Origin: an uncultured Blautia sp.
GTDB taxonomy: Bacteria; Bacillota; Clostridia; Lachnospirales; Lachnospiraceae
Reading direction: 5' to 3'
Assembly (NCBI GenBank): GCA_900542045.1
Contig: UQMI01000017.1
Location: forward strand, 1 to 61,661
DNA: 61,661 nt
A program made the translations under genes and the position numbers. Of this stretch, positions 39,869 through 49,042 are shown piece after piece (the first letter of the stretch is position 1; every line of letters starts with the position of its first letter). The notes under the pieces were generated by a model. That model was given only the letters and a program-made list of their open reading frames with translations. It did no database searches and had not been told where the DNA came from.

Positions 39869-41098
39869 TTACGCTTCCTCTTTTCTTCGCAGCAGATCAT
39901 ATTCCTCCACTGGAACCCCCAGGTCCACAAACAAACGCTGCTGGGGATGGGGCGCACTCTCCATCTGACTGCCATTTTCATCGAAAATTCCCCGGACCTG
40001 AACCTCCAGGTTCTGTCCGTCCGGTTTCATCACTTCTATGGTCTCGCCTACAGAAAATTTGTTTCTCTGCGTGATCTGTACAAATCCGCGGGGATCTATG
40101 GCCTCTGCATACCCCAGATAAGTGTAGTCCTTGCTGTAGGTATTATTGTCATAGATCTGGGCATGCTCATCGGGTTTACCGTAAAAGAATCCGGTGGTAA
40201 ACTGCCGGTACGTGCATCCGGAAATCTGGGCCCGGTACCAGGGCATATTCTCCTGATACTTTTCCGGAGATTCCAGATAATCATCAATCGCCTTTCGATA
40301 AGTTCTGGCAACTGTAGCCACATACAGTGCCGTCTTCATACGCCCTTCAATTTTCAGGCTGTCAATACCCGCTTTCAGTACATCGTCCATATGCTCGATC
40401 ATGCACAGGTCTCTGGAATTAAAAATGTAGGTGCCCCGCTCATTTTCAAATACCGGCATATATTCTCCCGGTCTTGTCTCCTCCACAATGGAGTATTTCC
40501 AGCGGCAGGGATGGGTACAGGCCCCCTGGTTGGCATCTCTCCCGGTAAAGTAATTGCTGAGCAGACATCTGCCGGAATAGGAAATGCACATGGCCCCATG
40601 AATAAATGTCTCGATCTCCATCTCATCTGGAATATGGGCGCGTATCTGCTGGATTTCTTCCAGGGAAAGCTCCCGGGCGGAAACCACTCGTTTTGCCCCC
40701 AGATTCCACCAGAAGCGGTAGGTTTCATAGTTGGTGTTATTGGCCTGGGTACTGATATGGCGCTCGATCTCCGGACAGATCTCCCCTGCCATCATAAAAA
40801 TTCCGGGATCCGCGATGATCAGACCGTCCGGAGCCAGTGTCTTCAGCTGTGCCAGATATTCCCGTACTCCATCCAGATCATAATTGTGTGCCAGGATATT
40901 TACGGTCACATAGACCTTTACCTGATGGGCATGGGCAAAGGCAATCCCCTCTTTCATTTCTTCCATGGAAAAATTCCTGGCTTTGGCCCGAAGTCCAAAA
41001 ACTTCCCCGCCGATATAAACCGCGTCCGCTCCAAATATGACTGCGATCTTCAGCACCTCCAGACTGCTGGCCGGCACTAACAACTCCGGTTTTTTCAT
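39869..41098 (-). CDS. trhP: U32 peptidase-family tRNA hydroxylation protein (TrhP-like)
   Basis: A 409-residue U32 family protein. It starts KKPELLVPASSLEVLKIA and holds the family signature ETFIHGAMCISYSGRCLLSNYFTGRDANQGACTHPCRW split by cysteines likely to bind an iron-sulfur cluster. TrhP makes 5-hydroxyuridine at tRNA position 34 using prephenate. Its neighbour trmR methylates this base, which supports the assignment over a protease role. GGGAGGAGATT precedes the ATG. Confidence 0.85.
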   Translation of the reverse strand: MKKPELLVPASSLEVLKIAVIFGADAVYIGGEVFGLRAKARNFSMEEMKEGIAFAHAHQVKVYVTVNILAHNYDLDGVREYLAQLKTLAPDGLIIADPGIFMMAGEICPEIERHISTQANNTNYETYRFWWNLGAKRVVSARELSLEEIQQIRAHIPDEMEIETFIHGAMCISYSGRCLLSNYFTGRDANQGACTHPCRWKYSIVEETRPGEYMPVFENERGTYIFNSRDLCMIEHMDDVLKAGIDSLKIEGRMKTALYVATVARTYRKAIDDYLESPEKYQENMPWYRAQISGCTYRQFTTGFFYGKPDEHAQIYDNNTYSKDYTYLGYAEAIDPRGFVQITQRNKFSVGETIEVMKPDGQNLEVQVRGIFDENGSQMESAPHPQQRLFVDLGVPVEEYDLLRRKEEA

Positions 41099-41145
41099 AA
41101 TCTCCTCCCTATTGGCATGATCTGTCTCTGCTGCACATTCTTATT

Positions 41146-41817
41146 TTATGCTCTGTCCGCTGCCTGCGGATTCTTTTCCTTCATGGCACTTACCGTGATC
41201 CCGTCTCCCAGAGGGATCACAGAGGTAACCAGTCTGGGATCGTGCTTCAGTGCATACAGATAGTCCCGCATCCGCTTGTGGATCGTACGGTTCCTGCGTT
41301 CCACCAGAAAACGGGATTCTATGATCTCTCCATCCTGCAGCACATTATCCGATACCAGTATGGATCCTTTCTCCATCAGCCGCAGAACTTCCGGAAGGAA
41401 ATGAATATACTGTCCCTTTGCCGCATCCATAAAGATCAGATCATAGGGCCCTTCCAGCGTCTTCAGGATGTCTTCCGCATCCCCCTCCAGCAGAGTGATC
41501 TGATCCTCCCGGCCTGCTTTTCGAAAATTTTCTCTGGCCACAGGGATCCTCTTTGCATAATTCTCAATAGTAGTGATCCGGCAGTCCTCCGATCCGTATT
41601 CACACAGAAAAAGCGTGGAAAATCCCACTGCAGTCCCCACTTCCAGGATCCTCCTGGGCCGTGCCACAGCCAGCAGTACTTTCAGAAAGCTCTGCATCTC
41701 TCTGCGGATCACCGGAACATATCCGGCAATGGCTTCCTGCTCCAACGCATCCAGAAAAGGGGTATTCCCCGTATCCAGAGAATTGATATAAACCGTCATC
41801 CGTTCATCTACGATCAA
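41146..41817 (-). CDS. trmR: tRNA 5-hydroxyuridine methyltransferase (TrmR/YrrM)
   Basis: A 223-residue class I O-methyltransferase of the Methyltransf_3 family. SAM binding is seen in RILEVGTAVGFSTLFL and TLLEGDAEDIL, metal binding in DLIFMDAAKGQYI and LVSDNVLQDG. In Bacillus its ortholog methylates 5-hydroxyuridine-34 of tRNA to 5-methoxyuridine. Start is TTG with GGAGGAAGAAAC, and it overlaps the MltG-like stop as TTGA. It is followed by trhP, the enzyme that makes its substrate. Confidence 0.88.
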   Translation of the reverse strand: MIVDERMTVYINSLDTGNTPFLDALEQEAIAGYVPVIRREMQSFLKVLLAVARPRRILEVGTAVGFSTLFLCEYGSEDCRITTIENYAKRIPVARENFRKAGREDQITLLEGDAEDILKTLEGPYDLIFMDAAKGQYIHFLPEVLRLMEKGSILVSDNVLQDGEIIESRFLVERRNRTIHKRMRDYLYALKHDPRLVTSVIPLGDGITVSAMKEKNPQAADRA

Positions 41818-42239
41818 GTTTCTTCCTCCGCTTCCACGTCTTCCCCTGCCAGGACCTGCATGATACGGTCCGGTGTATAAGCAGTACTTAAAATGTAGGT
41901 GCCGGACTTTAATTTACCTCTGTAATTGGAAATCTTTTCCTGCACCCAGAACACCCTGGCATCCTCAATCAGTCCTTTTCGCTCCAGAGTCTTTCCCATC
42001 TGATAAACAGTTGCGTCATTTTTGATCACGACCGTCACCTCCTGGCCCTCTCCCGGACTCATGGCCTGCTGATTAAATACATCGTATCCAAAGCTGTACG
42101 CGCTTCTTCCGATCCAGATGATCAGCAGAACTGCGCATATGTACAGAAGGATTCGAAAGAATCCTCCCGCTACCCCCACTGCATGTTTGTACGCACCATT
42201 TGAACCTTCCATGTCTTCCTCCATCTGTATTTCCATCAT
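41814..42239 (-). CDS. Short MltG-like membrane protein
   Basis: A 141-residue protein starting MMEIQMEEDMEG, with AGGAAGCAGAA before the ATG. It has a membrane helix (GGFFRILLYICAVLLIIWIG, residues about 25-45) and then the LysM-like first part of MltG/YceG (TVYQMGKTLERKGLIEDARVFW, GTYILSTAYTPDRIMQVLAG). The catalytic lytic transglycosylase domain is absent, so it cannot cut glycan. Full mltG occurs at this place (yrrL) in Bacillus, so this is a reduced version or has a binding role only. Confidence 0.75.
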   Translation of the reverse strand: MMEIQMEEDMEGSNGAYKHAVGVAGGFFRILLYICAVLLIIWIGRSAYSFGYDVFNQQAMSPGEGQEVTVVIKNDATVYQMGKTLERKGLIEDARVFWVQEKISNYRGKLKSGTYILSTAYTPDRIMQVLAGEDVEAEEET

Positions 42240-42348
42240 TTCTGCTTCCTGTGCCACTTTGTTCCGGCCTCTGCTCTGCACGGGCGAGACTGTCCTGAAA
42301 CGCAAATGCCCGGCATAACTGCGGCTTACACCTGGAAAACCGGCTTCA

Positions 42349-42681
42349 TCAGATAGGAATATCCAGTGCCACTCCTGCGGTGATCTTGGATACAGTTCTC
42401 TGGATCAGTTTGCACAATGCCAGTTCCGCATCCAGAAAAGCATTTACCTCCGGTATCTTCCGGAGCTGCGCTGATTCCACCGTCAGGCGCTCAATCGCAT
42501 CGGACCATTCTTCTCCCATGATCTGGGTCTGTGTGGTGAAATTCTCTCTCCGGAACTGATCCACCCTCTCCTTCAGAGCCGGGTTCTGGTTCAGAATCTT
42601 CTCCTGCTTTCGGTAATCCTGATACTCCGGACTTTCCTGCAGCGCCAGGATCAGCGAGCTTACCTGTCTGTCGATCGTTCC
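42349..42681 (-). CDS. YlbF/YmcA family regulator
   Basis: A 110-residue helical protein starting MGTIDRQVSSLILALQESPEYQ; GGAGGCGTGAAA precedes the ATG at 42681, which lies inside the end of the RNase J gene. YlbF/YmcA proteins influence RNase Y-dependent mRNA processing in Bacillus, so coupling with an RNase J gene makes sense. Typical YlbF features are YRKQEKILNQNPALKERV and NAFLDAELALCKLIQ. Confidence 0.85.
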   Translation of the reverse strand, partial: GTIDRQVSSLILALQESPEYQDYRKQEKILNQNPALKERVDQFRRENFTTQTQIMGEEWSDAIERLTVESAQLRKIPEVNAFLDAELALCKLIQRTVSKITAGVALDIPI

Positions 42682-42686
42682 CATTT

Positions 42687-44606
42687 TCACGCCTCCATAA
42701 TAATGGGCAGGATCATTGGTCTTCTTTTGGTTCGTTTCCACAGATAATCACCCAATGCATCCTTTACTACGGTTTTCAGTTTTCCCCAGTCAGAAATATG
42801 CTTATCCAGACAATCCTGCAGCGCATCCTCCACCACATGTCTGGCCTCTTCCATCAGATCTTCGGACTCCCGCACATAGACAAAACCCCTGGATACAATA
42901 TCCGGTCCTGCCATGACAGAATTGCTGTGCCGTTCCAGTGTCATCACCACGATCATAATACCATCCTCAGCCAGATGCTGTCTGTCCCGCAGAACAATAT
43001 TTCCCACATCGCCGACTCCCAGTCCATCCACCAGGATATCTCCGGTCTGCACCTTGCCGGTGACCACAGCCTTCTTATCATCCAGCTCCAGCACATCGCC
43101 GGAACTCAGGATATGAATATGGTCTTTTGGTATTCCTATTTCCTCTGCCACCCGGGCCTGGGCGATCAGATGCCGGTATTCTCCATGGACCGGAATGGCA
43201 TACTTTGGCTGCACCAGCGTATAGATCAGTTTGATCTCTTCCTGACAGGCATGTCCGGATACATGGGCATCCTGGAAGATTACGTTGGCTCCCTTCATGG
43301 AAAGCTCATTGATCACTTTGGAAACGGCCTTTTCATTGCCCGGAATGGGATTGGAACTGAAAATGATCGTATCTCCCGGTTTGATCGTCACTTTTTTATG
43401 GATACTGGCAGCCATCCTGGACAATGCAGCCATGGATTCTCCCTGGCTTCCTGTGGTGATCAGGGTCACCTTATCATCCGGATAATTCTTCAGCTGATCA
43501 ATCTCGATCAGAGTCTTATCCGGAATATCCAGATAGCCCAGTTCTGCCGCCGTGGTGATCACATTCACCATGCTCCGTCCTTCCACAGCTACTTTTCTGC
43601 CAAATTTATATGCTGAATTAATGATCTGCTGCACACGGTCCACATTGGACGCAAAGGTAGCAATGATAATCCTGGTGTTCTTATACTCGCTGAACAGATT
43701 ATCAAACACCTTTCCTACCGTCCGCTCTGACATGGTGAAGCCCCTGCGTTCCGCATTGGTACTGTCGCACATCAAAGCCAGCACGCCCTTCTTGCCGATT
43801 TCCGCAAACCGCTGCAGATCAATGGCATCTCCAAATACAGGCGTATAATCCACCTTAAAGTCCCCGGTGTGTACCACGATTCCTGCCGGAGAATAGATTG
43901 CCAGGGCAGATGCATCCTGAATGCTGTGGTTTGTCTTGATAAATTCAATGGAGAACGCCCCCAGATTGATCACCTGTCCATGGGTCACTTCTTTCATCCG
44001 TGTGCTCTTCACCAGATTATGCTCTTTTAATTTGTTGGTGATCAGAGCAAGGGTCAGCTTGGTGGAATAAATCGGTACATTGATTTCCTTCAGCACATAC
44101 GGCAGCGCGCCGATATGATCTTCGTGACCATGGGTGATCACAAATCCGCGCACTTTGGAAATATTTTCCTTCAGATAAGTTACATCCGGAATTACCAGAT
44201 CGATTCCAAGCATATCATCCTCCGGAAATGACAGTCCGCAGTCCACCACCACAATGTCATTCTCATACTCAAAAGCAGTAATATTCATCCCAATCTGTTC
44301 CAGACCGCCCAGAGGGATGATCTTCAGCCTGGATGCCGCCTTCCGGTTCCTTCCTTTTCCTGCCTTGCTGCTGCCGCTCTTGGCGTTCTGTTTGACCGGC
44401 TGCTTGACATTGCTTTTAGGCGCAGTTTTCCCTGTGGTCCTGCCTGCAGTTTTTTCCTGTTTTTCCTGGCTTTTCTCCACAGACTTCGATGCGCTTTTTT
44501 TGGCATTGCCTTTAGAAGCCGACCTGGTACTCTTCTCTCCCGTACGTACCTTCGGCTTCTGATTTTTCACAGCAGTGCCATCCATATTCATTTTTTCGTT
44601 CTTCAA
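42687..44606 (-). CDS. rnj: Ribonuclease J with basic N-terminal extension
   Basis: A 639-residue 5'-3' exo/endoribonuclease. The metallo-beta-lactamase core has ITHGHEDHIGALPY, VHTGDFKVDYTP and the beta-CASP region (FASNVDRVQQI), and the end has SGHACQEEIKLI and PVHGEYRHL. About 90 residues rich in Lys, Ser, Ala and Thr precede the catalytic core (KIIPLGGLEQIG). The TTG at 44606 is preferred since GGAGGTTTAATT precedes it; an ATG 15 nt on is an alternative. It acts in mRNA decay and rRNA maturation. Confidence 0.92.
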   Translation of the reverse strand: MKNEKMNMDGTAVKNQKPKVRTGEKSTRSASKGNAKKSASKSVEKSQEKQEKTAGRTTGKTAPKSNVKQPVKQNAKSGSSKAGKGRNRKAASRLKIIPLGGLEQIGMNITAFEYENDIVVVDCGLSFPEDDMLGIDLVIPDVTYLKENISKVRGFVITHGHEDHIGALPYVLKEINVPIYSTKLTLALITNKLKEHNLVKSTRMKEVTHGQVINLGAFSIEFIKTNHSIQDASALAIYSPAGIVVHTGDFKVDYTPVFGDAIDLQRFAEIGKKGVLALMCDSTNAERRGFTMSERTVGKVFDNLFSEYKNTRIIIATFASNVDRVQQIINSAYKFGRKVAVEGRSMVNVITTAAELGYLDIPDKTLIEIDQLKNYPDDKVTLITTGSQGESMAALSRMAASIHKKVTIKPGDTIIFSSNPIPGNEKAVSKVINELSMKGANVIFQDAHVSGHACQEEIKLIYTLVQPKYAIPVHGEYRHLIAQARVAEEIGIPKDHIHILSSGDVLELDDKKAVVTGKVQTGDILVDGLGVGDVGNIVLRDRQHLAEDGIMIVVMTLERHSNSVMAGPDIVSRGFVYVRESEDLMEEARHVVEDALQDCLDKHISDWGKLKTVVKDALGDYLWKRTKRRPMILPIIMEA

Positions 44607-44754
44607 AATTAAACCTCCAATTCTGGTAATACAAGTCATGTCACGGTCCCTTGCATCACTTTCTTTCCACTTTTCTTTCTGTTCGCGCCAAACTGCGCAT
44701 CCGGGCAGATACTTTCCGTACAGCCCTTTCAGCCGGCTCAGCTCTTACCTGCAG

Positions 44755-45018
44755 TCACATCTGCAGATCCGTATCCTCCAGCATCTGCTGAAACACTGCG
44801 GACACTGCCTCCAGCTCTTTCTCCTCTTCTACAAATACGTAACAGGCTTCCGGACTCTCATCCGCAGAGATATCTTTTAAAATATATGCCTGTACTTCTT
44901 CCTCATCTTTTGCAGCTTCTGACACCAGCAGATAATTACATCCATTGATCCTGGTCTGTTCTTCCACGAAGAAATTCAGCTCTTCTCCGTTCTCCGTATG
45001 CAATGTTATTTTTTCCAT
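44755..45018 (-). CDS. DUF1292 family protein
   Basis: An 87-residue acidic protein starting MEKITLHTENGEELNFFVEEQ. The family (YrzB) is of unknown function and stands next to ruvX and ireB in many Clostridia and Bacilli, as here. TAGGAGAACAATAAA precedes the ATG. The gap of about 150 nt to RNase J has no clear signals. Confidence 0.9.
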   Translation of the reverse strand: MEKITLHTENGEELNFFVEEQTRINGCNYLLVSEAAKDEEEVQAYILKDISADESPEACYVFVEEEKELEAVSAVFQQMLEDTDLQM

Positions 45019-45019
45019 T

Positions 45020-45466
45020 TTATTGTTCTCCTACACGGTCTTTTTGGATAGCAAGAAAATCCAGATATCCCTGCAAAATAAAAACAGCCGCCAGTTCATC
45101 CACATACTTCCCGCGATTTTCCCTCCGGATGTCGCATTCCATCAGTGTACGATTCGCTTCCACTGTCGTCAGCCTTTCATCCCACAGCACAACAGGCAGG
45201 CCTGTTCTTCTCTCCAGCATTTCCTTGAATTCCAGAGATTTCTCAGCCCTGTCTCCTATGGTATTATTCATATGCTTCGGAAATCCCAGCACAATTTTCT
45301 CCGCCTGGTACTCCCTTGCCAGTGTCTCAATCCTGGCCAGAGTCTGCCGCAGCTTGTTCTCCTGCTTTCTTCGTATGATTTCAAGACCCTGGGCTGTCAG
45401 TCCCAGCGGATCACTGACAGCAACGCCCACGGTCTTGGATCCAAAGTCCAATCCCAGTATCCTCAT
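45020..45466 (-). CDS. ruvX: Holliday junction resolvase-like RuvX/YqgF
   Basis: A 148-residue RNase H-fold protein. It begins [20 protein letters not shown] with catalytic Asp7, followed by [21 protein letters not shown] and [14 protein letters not shown], which complete the acidic site. The family matures 16S rRNA and may resolve junctions. It lies one nucleotide from the ireB stop and is part of the ireB-ruvX-DUF1292 block. Confidence 0.93.
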   Translation of the reverse strand: MRILGLDFGSKTVGVAVSDPLGLTAQGLEIIRRKQENKLRQTLARIETLAREYQAEKIVLGFPKHMNNTIGDRAEKSLEFKEMLERRTGLPVVLWDERLTTVEANRTLMECDIRRENRGKYVDELAAVFILQGYLDFLAIQKDRVGEQ

Positions 45467-45467
45467 T

Positions 45468-45737
45468 CTATCTTTCCCAGGATTTATTCTTAATATATTC
45501 CGTCAGCAGTTCCTCCACCAGTTCATCCCGCTCCACTTTCATGATCATGCTGCGGGCTCCTTTGTGGCTCGTAATATAAGTAGGGTCACCGGACATAATA
45601 TATCCCACGATCTGATTCACAGGATTATAACCCTTCTCATCCATTGCATTATAGACCAGATCCAGTACCTCTTTCACATGGAATTCCGGTTCTACTTTTG
45701 ATCTAAAATACTGTGTATTTCCTACATTCTCTGCCAT
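45468..45737 (-). CDS. ireB: IreB family regulatory phosphoprotein
   Basis: An 89-residue UPF0297 protein ([11 protein letters not shown]...[40 protein letters not shown]). In Enterococcus IreB is phosphorylated by the Ser/Thr kinase IreK and affects cephalosporin resistance. The ATG at 45737 follows AAGGACGTGAG. It opens a unit with ruvX and DUF1292. Confidence 0.93.
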   Translation of the reverse strand: MAENVGNTQYFRSKVEPEFHVKEVLDLVYNAMDEKGYNPVNQIVGYIMSGDPTYITSHKGARSMIMKVERDELVEELLTEYIKNKSWER

Positions 45738-45832
45738 GTTTCTCACGTCCTTATCTATATTTCACCTATCATTTTAATATACTTCACAGGAAAATACAAT
45801 GAAAACTTTGGGATACCTTTTTCTGCCGCCGC

Positions 45833-47167
45833 TCAGCAGTTCTGTCGATCCACCCTGCAGGCCAGGATATGTCCTTCCAGATACCCCTCTGCTGCTGCCC
45901 TCACAGTATCTCCGCTTTTACCGGATCCGGCAGGCACAGCCGCCTTTACATATTCCGGTGTATGTCCTGTTATCCACTGCGTTCCATCCGCCGCCGTATA
46001 CGGCTCTTCCAGCAATATCTCCATTTTCCTTCCAATCCAGTATTCCTCATACTCCCTGGCATGCTTTTCCCCAAGGGCCAGCATCTGATCGCTTCTGGCA
46101 CCCTTTACCGCTTCCGGGATCTGATCCGGCATTTTTGCCGCTTTGGTCCCCTGCCTTCTGGAATATTTAAAGATATGGGTTTCATAAAAATGAATCTCCT
46201 CCACAAAAGCAAGAGACTCGGCAAATTCCTCCTCTGTCTCGCCTGGAAATCCCACAATCACATCAGTGGTCAAAGCCGGTTTTTCAAAATATCTGCGCAG
46301 CAACCGACATTTTTCCCGGTATTCCTCTGTATTGTAACGACGGTTCATCCGTTTCAGGGTCGCATCACAGCCGCTCTGCAGTGACAGATGAAAGTGCGGA
46401 CAGATTTTTGAAAGTCTGGAAATGCCCTGGACAAATTCATCCGTGATGATCCGCGGTTCCAACGACCCCAGCCGGATACGGTGGATTCCCTCCACCTCAT
46501 GTATCGTCTGAATCAGTTCCAGCAGATCAGACTTCTGATCCTCCGTAAAATCCACACCGTAAGAACTCAGATGGATCCCTGTAAGAACCACTTCCTGATA
46601 ACCAGACGCCGCAAGACGCCGCACTTCTTCTAATACAGAGGATATTTTCCGGCTGCGCACCCGGCCCCTGGCATAGGGAATAATGCAATACGTGCAGAAC
46701 TGGTTGCAGCCATCCTGTACTTTTATATATGCCCGGGTATGTTCTCCAGTCCGGTCAATAGACAGATTTTCGTATTCATGGGTCCGGTTAATGGGAATCA
46801 CCTGTTCCCGTCTGCTCCGGTCTTTTTCATACTCCTGCAGGATAGAAACCAGATCTTTCTTGCAGTTGTTTCCAATGATCAGGTCCACTGCCTCATCCTG
46901 CTGCAGCCGCTTTGTGTCCGCCTGCACATAACAGCCGGCAGCCACCACAATAGCATCCGGATTCATTTTTTTCGCCTTATGCAGCATCTGTCTGGATTTC
47001 CGGTCTGCGATATTTGTTACTGTGCAGGTATTGATCAGATAAATGTCCGCACCCGGAGCAAAAGGAACGATCGTATACCCGGCTTCTTCCAGCAGCTGCT
47101 GCATGGCGTCCATTTCATATGCGTTTACTTTACACCCCAGATTATGAAGGGCAACTTTCTTCTGCAT
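45833..47167 (-). CDS. mtaB: tRNA t6A37 methylthiotransferase MtaB
   Basis: A 444-residue radical SAM enzyme that adds a methylthio group to N6-threonylcarbamoyladenosine-37 of tRNA. The N-terminal UPF0004 domain has LGCKVNAYE and NTCTVTNIAD, the radical SAM cluster is CNQFCTYCIIPYARG, and the C-terminus has a TRAM domain. GAAGGAGGTAAAG precedes the ATG. It is usually close to prmA/rsmE; here thiI and nifS intervene. Confidence 0.93.
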   Translation of the reverse strand: MQKKVALHNLGCKVNAYEMDAMQQLLEEAGYTIVPFAPGADIYLINTCTVTNIADRKSRQMLHKAKKMNPDAIVVAAGCYVQADTKRLQQDEAVDLIIGNNCKKDLVSILQEYEKDRSRREQVIPINRTHEYENLSIDRTGEHTRAYIKVQDGCNQFCTYCIIPYARGRVRSRKISSVLEEVRRLAASGYQEVVLTGIHLSSYGVDFTEDQKSDLLELIQTIHEVEGIHRIRLGSLEPRIITDEFVQGISRLSKICPHFHLSLQSGCDATLKRMNRRYNTEEYREKCRLLRRYFEKPALTTDVIVGFPGETEEEFAESLAFVEEIHFYETHIFKYSRRQGTKAAKMPDQIPEAVKGARSDQMLALGEKHAREYEEYWIGRKMEILLEEPYTAADGTQWITGHTPEYVKAAVPAGSGKSGDTVRAAAEGYLEGHILACRVDRQNC

Positions 47168-47298
47168 CTTTACCTCCTTCTACTTGCCGCGTTAATAATG
47201 GCAGATTTGGAAATATGCTTCCAACCCTCTATCTCCCATCTTCTTCCGATTTTTTACAAATTCACTAATTCTCAACCTAAATTTTATATGTTTTCACC

Positions 47299-47327
47299 TT
47301 GACTTTTAAAAACCGAGACTGTAATAT
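47299..47327 (+). promoter_or_regulatory. Promoter of the HPr-like gene
   Basis: TTGACT (47299-47304), 17 nt and TAATAT (47322-47327), 45 nt before the start codon. Confidence 0.75.
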
Positions 47328-47373
47328 GAACATAGAAAAAAGAAAGGTAATCATTACAGGGAGGTTAACCAAT

Positions 47374-47607
47374 ATGAAAACAGTACAAATTTCATTGAAC
47401 TCAATTGATAAAGTAAAAGCTTTCGTAAATGAAATCAGCAAGTTCGACTGCGATTTTGACCTGGTATCCGGCAGATATGTCATCGACGCAAAATCCATCA
47501 TGGGTATCTTCAGCCTGGATTTGTCCAAGCCCATCGATCTGAACATCCATGCAGACGGAAGCAACCTGGAAACAGTTTTATCAGTTATTGAGAAATACGA
47601 GGCTTAA
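47374..47607 (+). CDS. HPr-like protein lacking the active histidine
   Basis: A 77-residue protein starting MKTVQISLNSIDKVKAF with ACAGGGAGGTTAACCAAT upstream. It has the HPr fold pattern, including the KSIMGIFSLDLSKP stretch that holds the regulatory serine in true HPr. The usual N-terminal GLHARPA segment with the phosphorylated His15 is absent, so it cannot act in the phosphotransferase relay. A regulatory role is likely but not proven. Only plus-strand gene of this block, convergent with thiI and followed by a terminator. Confidence 0.8.
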   Translation: MKTVQISLNSIDKVKAFVNEISKFDCDFDLVSGRYVIDAKSIMGIFSLDLSKPIDLNIHADGSNLETVLSVIEKYEA

Positions 47608-47627
47608 ACTTATTTTATAGAATACAC

Positions 47628-47660
47628 GAAAAGAGTCATCCAATGGATGGCTCTTTTTTT
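47628..47660 (+). terminator. Terminator of the HPr-like gene
   Basis: AAAGAGTCATCC and GGATGGCTCTTT with a 3-nt loop and a T-run of seven. The next 190 nt up to the ThiI stop contain only a small CAGAACG/CGTTCTG hairpin at 47673-47689. Confidence 0.85.
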
Positions 47661-47846
47661 GCTTATGGAGAGGCAGAACGTTTCGTTCTGTCTTTCTCAT
47701 AAAACAAAAACGCTCCGCAGAGACACTGGATGTCAGCCGGACATCTGCCATGCGCTGTCCGGCATGGAACGGAGACCGCACCAGTACAAAAGGAAGGTGC
47801 ATTTGGCGCACACACCGACCAGGATCTCCGTCCGGATCCGGAATAT

Positions 47847-49025
47847 TTATTCCACCACGATCACTTCGGTGGTGCGGATGGCTTCCTCCACCAGATCTTG
47901 GATCTTCTCTTCCAGTTTCCACTCGGAATGACGGATGGACTTCAGATTCGGCTTTGTTACCGGATGCTTTGCCACAAAAATTGTGCAGCAGTCTTCATAG
48001 GGCAATACAGAAGTCTCATAGGTCTCGATCTTGCTGGCAATATCTACGATCTCCTGCTTGTCAAATCCAATTACCGGCCGATACACGGGAATGGTACACA
48101 CTTCATTGGTGGCAGCAAGACTCTGCATGGTCTGACTGGCCACCTGTCCGATGCTCTCACCGGTAATCAGGCCCAGACATCCGCTTTCCTTCGCAAAATG
48201 TTCTGCGATCCGCATCATATACCGCCGCATGATAATGGTCAGTTCATCATGGGGACACTGATCATAGATATAAAGCTGGATATCTGTAAAATTCACCACA
48301 TGCAGGCGGATGGGTCCGCTGTAGCGGGCCACCAGCCTGGCCAGATCCACTACCTTCTGCTTTGCGCGTTCACTGGTGTAGGGCGGCGCATGGAAATATA
48401 CCGCATCAATCTGCACGCCACGTTTGGCGATCATATAGCCGGCCACCGGGCTGTCGATACCGCCGGACAGCAGCAGCATGGCTTTTCCATTGGTCCCCAC
48501 CGGCATTCCCCCAGGACCCGGTATGGTCTCCGAATACAGATAAATTTTATCCCGGATCTCCACATGGAGCATCAGCTCCGGATGGTGTACGTCCACCCGT
48601 GCTTTCGGGAATTCATCCAGGATCCTTCCGCCCAGCTCGGCGCTGACTTCCATGGACTCCATGGGATACGTCTTTCTGACCCGTCTCGTATGTACCTTGA
48701 AGGTACCGGAAAAATCCGGATACTTTTCCTTCATGTATTCCAGCACCGCCAGGGCCAGATCTTCGAATCCGGTATCTTTTTTTACCACTACCGGACAGAT
48801 CCCCACAATCCCGAATACTCTCTGCAGGGCAGTGGTCAGCTCCTCATAATCGTATTCCGAGAGACAGTTCACATACACTCTTCCTTTTTCTTTTGTGATC
48901 CGGAATTCTCCGTCCACCTTTGCCAGGGCAAACTCCATCTGGCGCACCAGCGCATTCTCAAACAGATAGCGGTTTTTTCCTTTTATGGCAATTTCTGCAT
49001 ATTTGATCAAAAAGGTATTTACCAT
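47847..49025 (-). CDS. thiI: tRNA 4-thiouridine synthetase ThiI
   Basis: A 392-residue enzyme that thiolates uridine-8 of tRNA. It starts MVNTFLIKYAEIAIKGKNR, has a THUMP domain (to about residue 165) and the PP-loop motif LLLSGGIDSPVAGY near 180. The rhodanese domain of the E. coli protein is missing, as usual in Gram-positive bacteria, where a dedicated cysteine desulfurase brings the sulfur. That gene lies directly upstream. GAAGGAGAAAATAAA precedes the ATG at 49025. Confidence 0.93.
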   Translation of the reverse strand: MVNTFLIKYAEIAIKGKNRYLFENALVRQMEFALAKVDGEFRITKEKGRVYVNCLSEYDYEELTTALQRVFGIVGICPVVVKKDTGFEDLALAVLEYMKEKYPDFSGTFKVHTRRVRKTYPMESMEVSAELGGRILDEFPKARVDVHHPELMLHVEIRDKIYLYSETIPGPGGMPVGTNGKAMLLLSGGIDSPVAGYMIAKRGVQIDAVYFHAPPYTSERAKQKVVDLARLVARYSGPIRLHVVNFTDIQLYIYDQCPHDELTIIMRRYMMRIAEHFAKESGCLGLITGESIGQVASQTMQSLAATNEVCTIPVYRPVIGFDKQEIVDIASKIETYETSVLPYEDCCTIFVAKHPVTKPNLKSIRHSEWKLEEKIQDLVEEAIRTTEVIVVE

Positions 49026-49042
49026 TTTATTTTCTCCTTCTT

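Noticed and set aside
39947..41080. Plus-strand frame of 377 codons opposite the U32 gene
   Set aside because: Antisense shadow of the TrhP-like gene; composition is unnatural.
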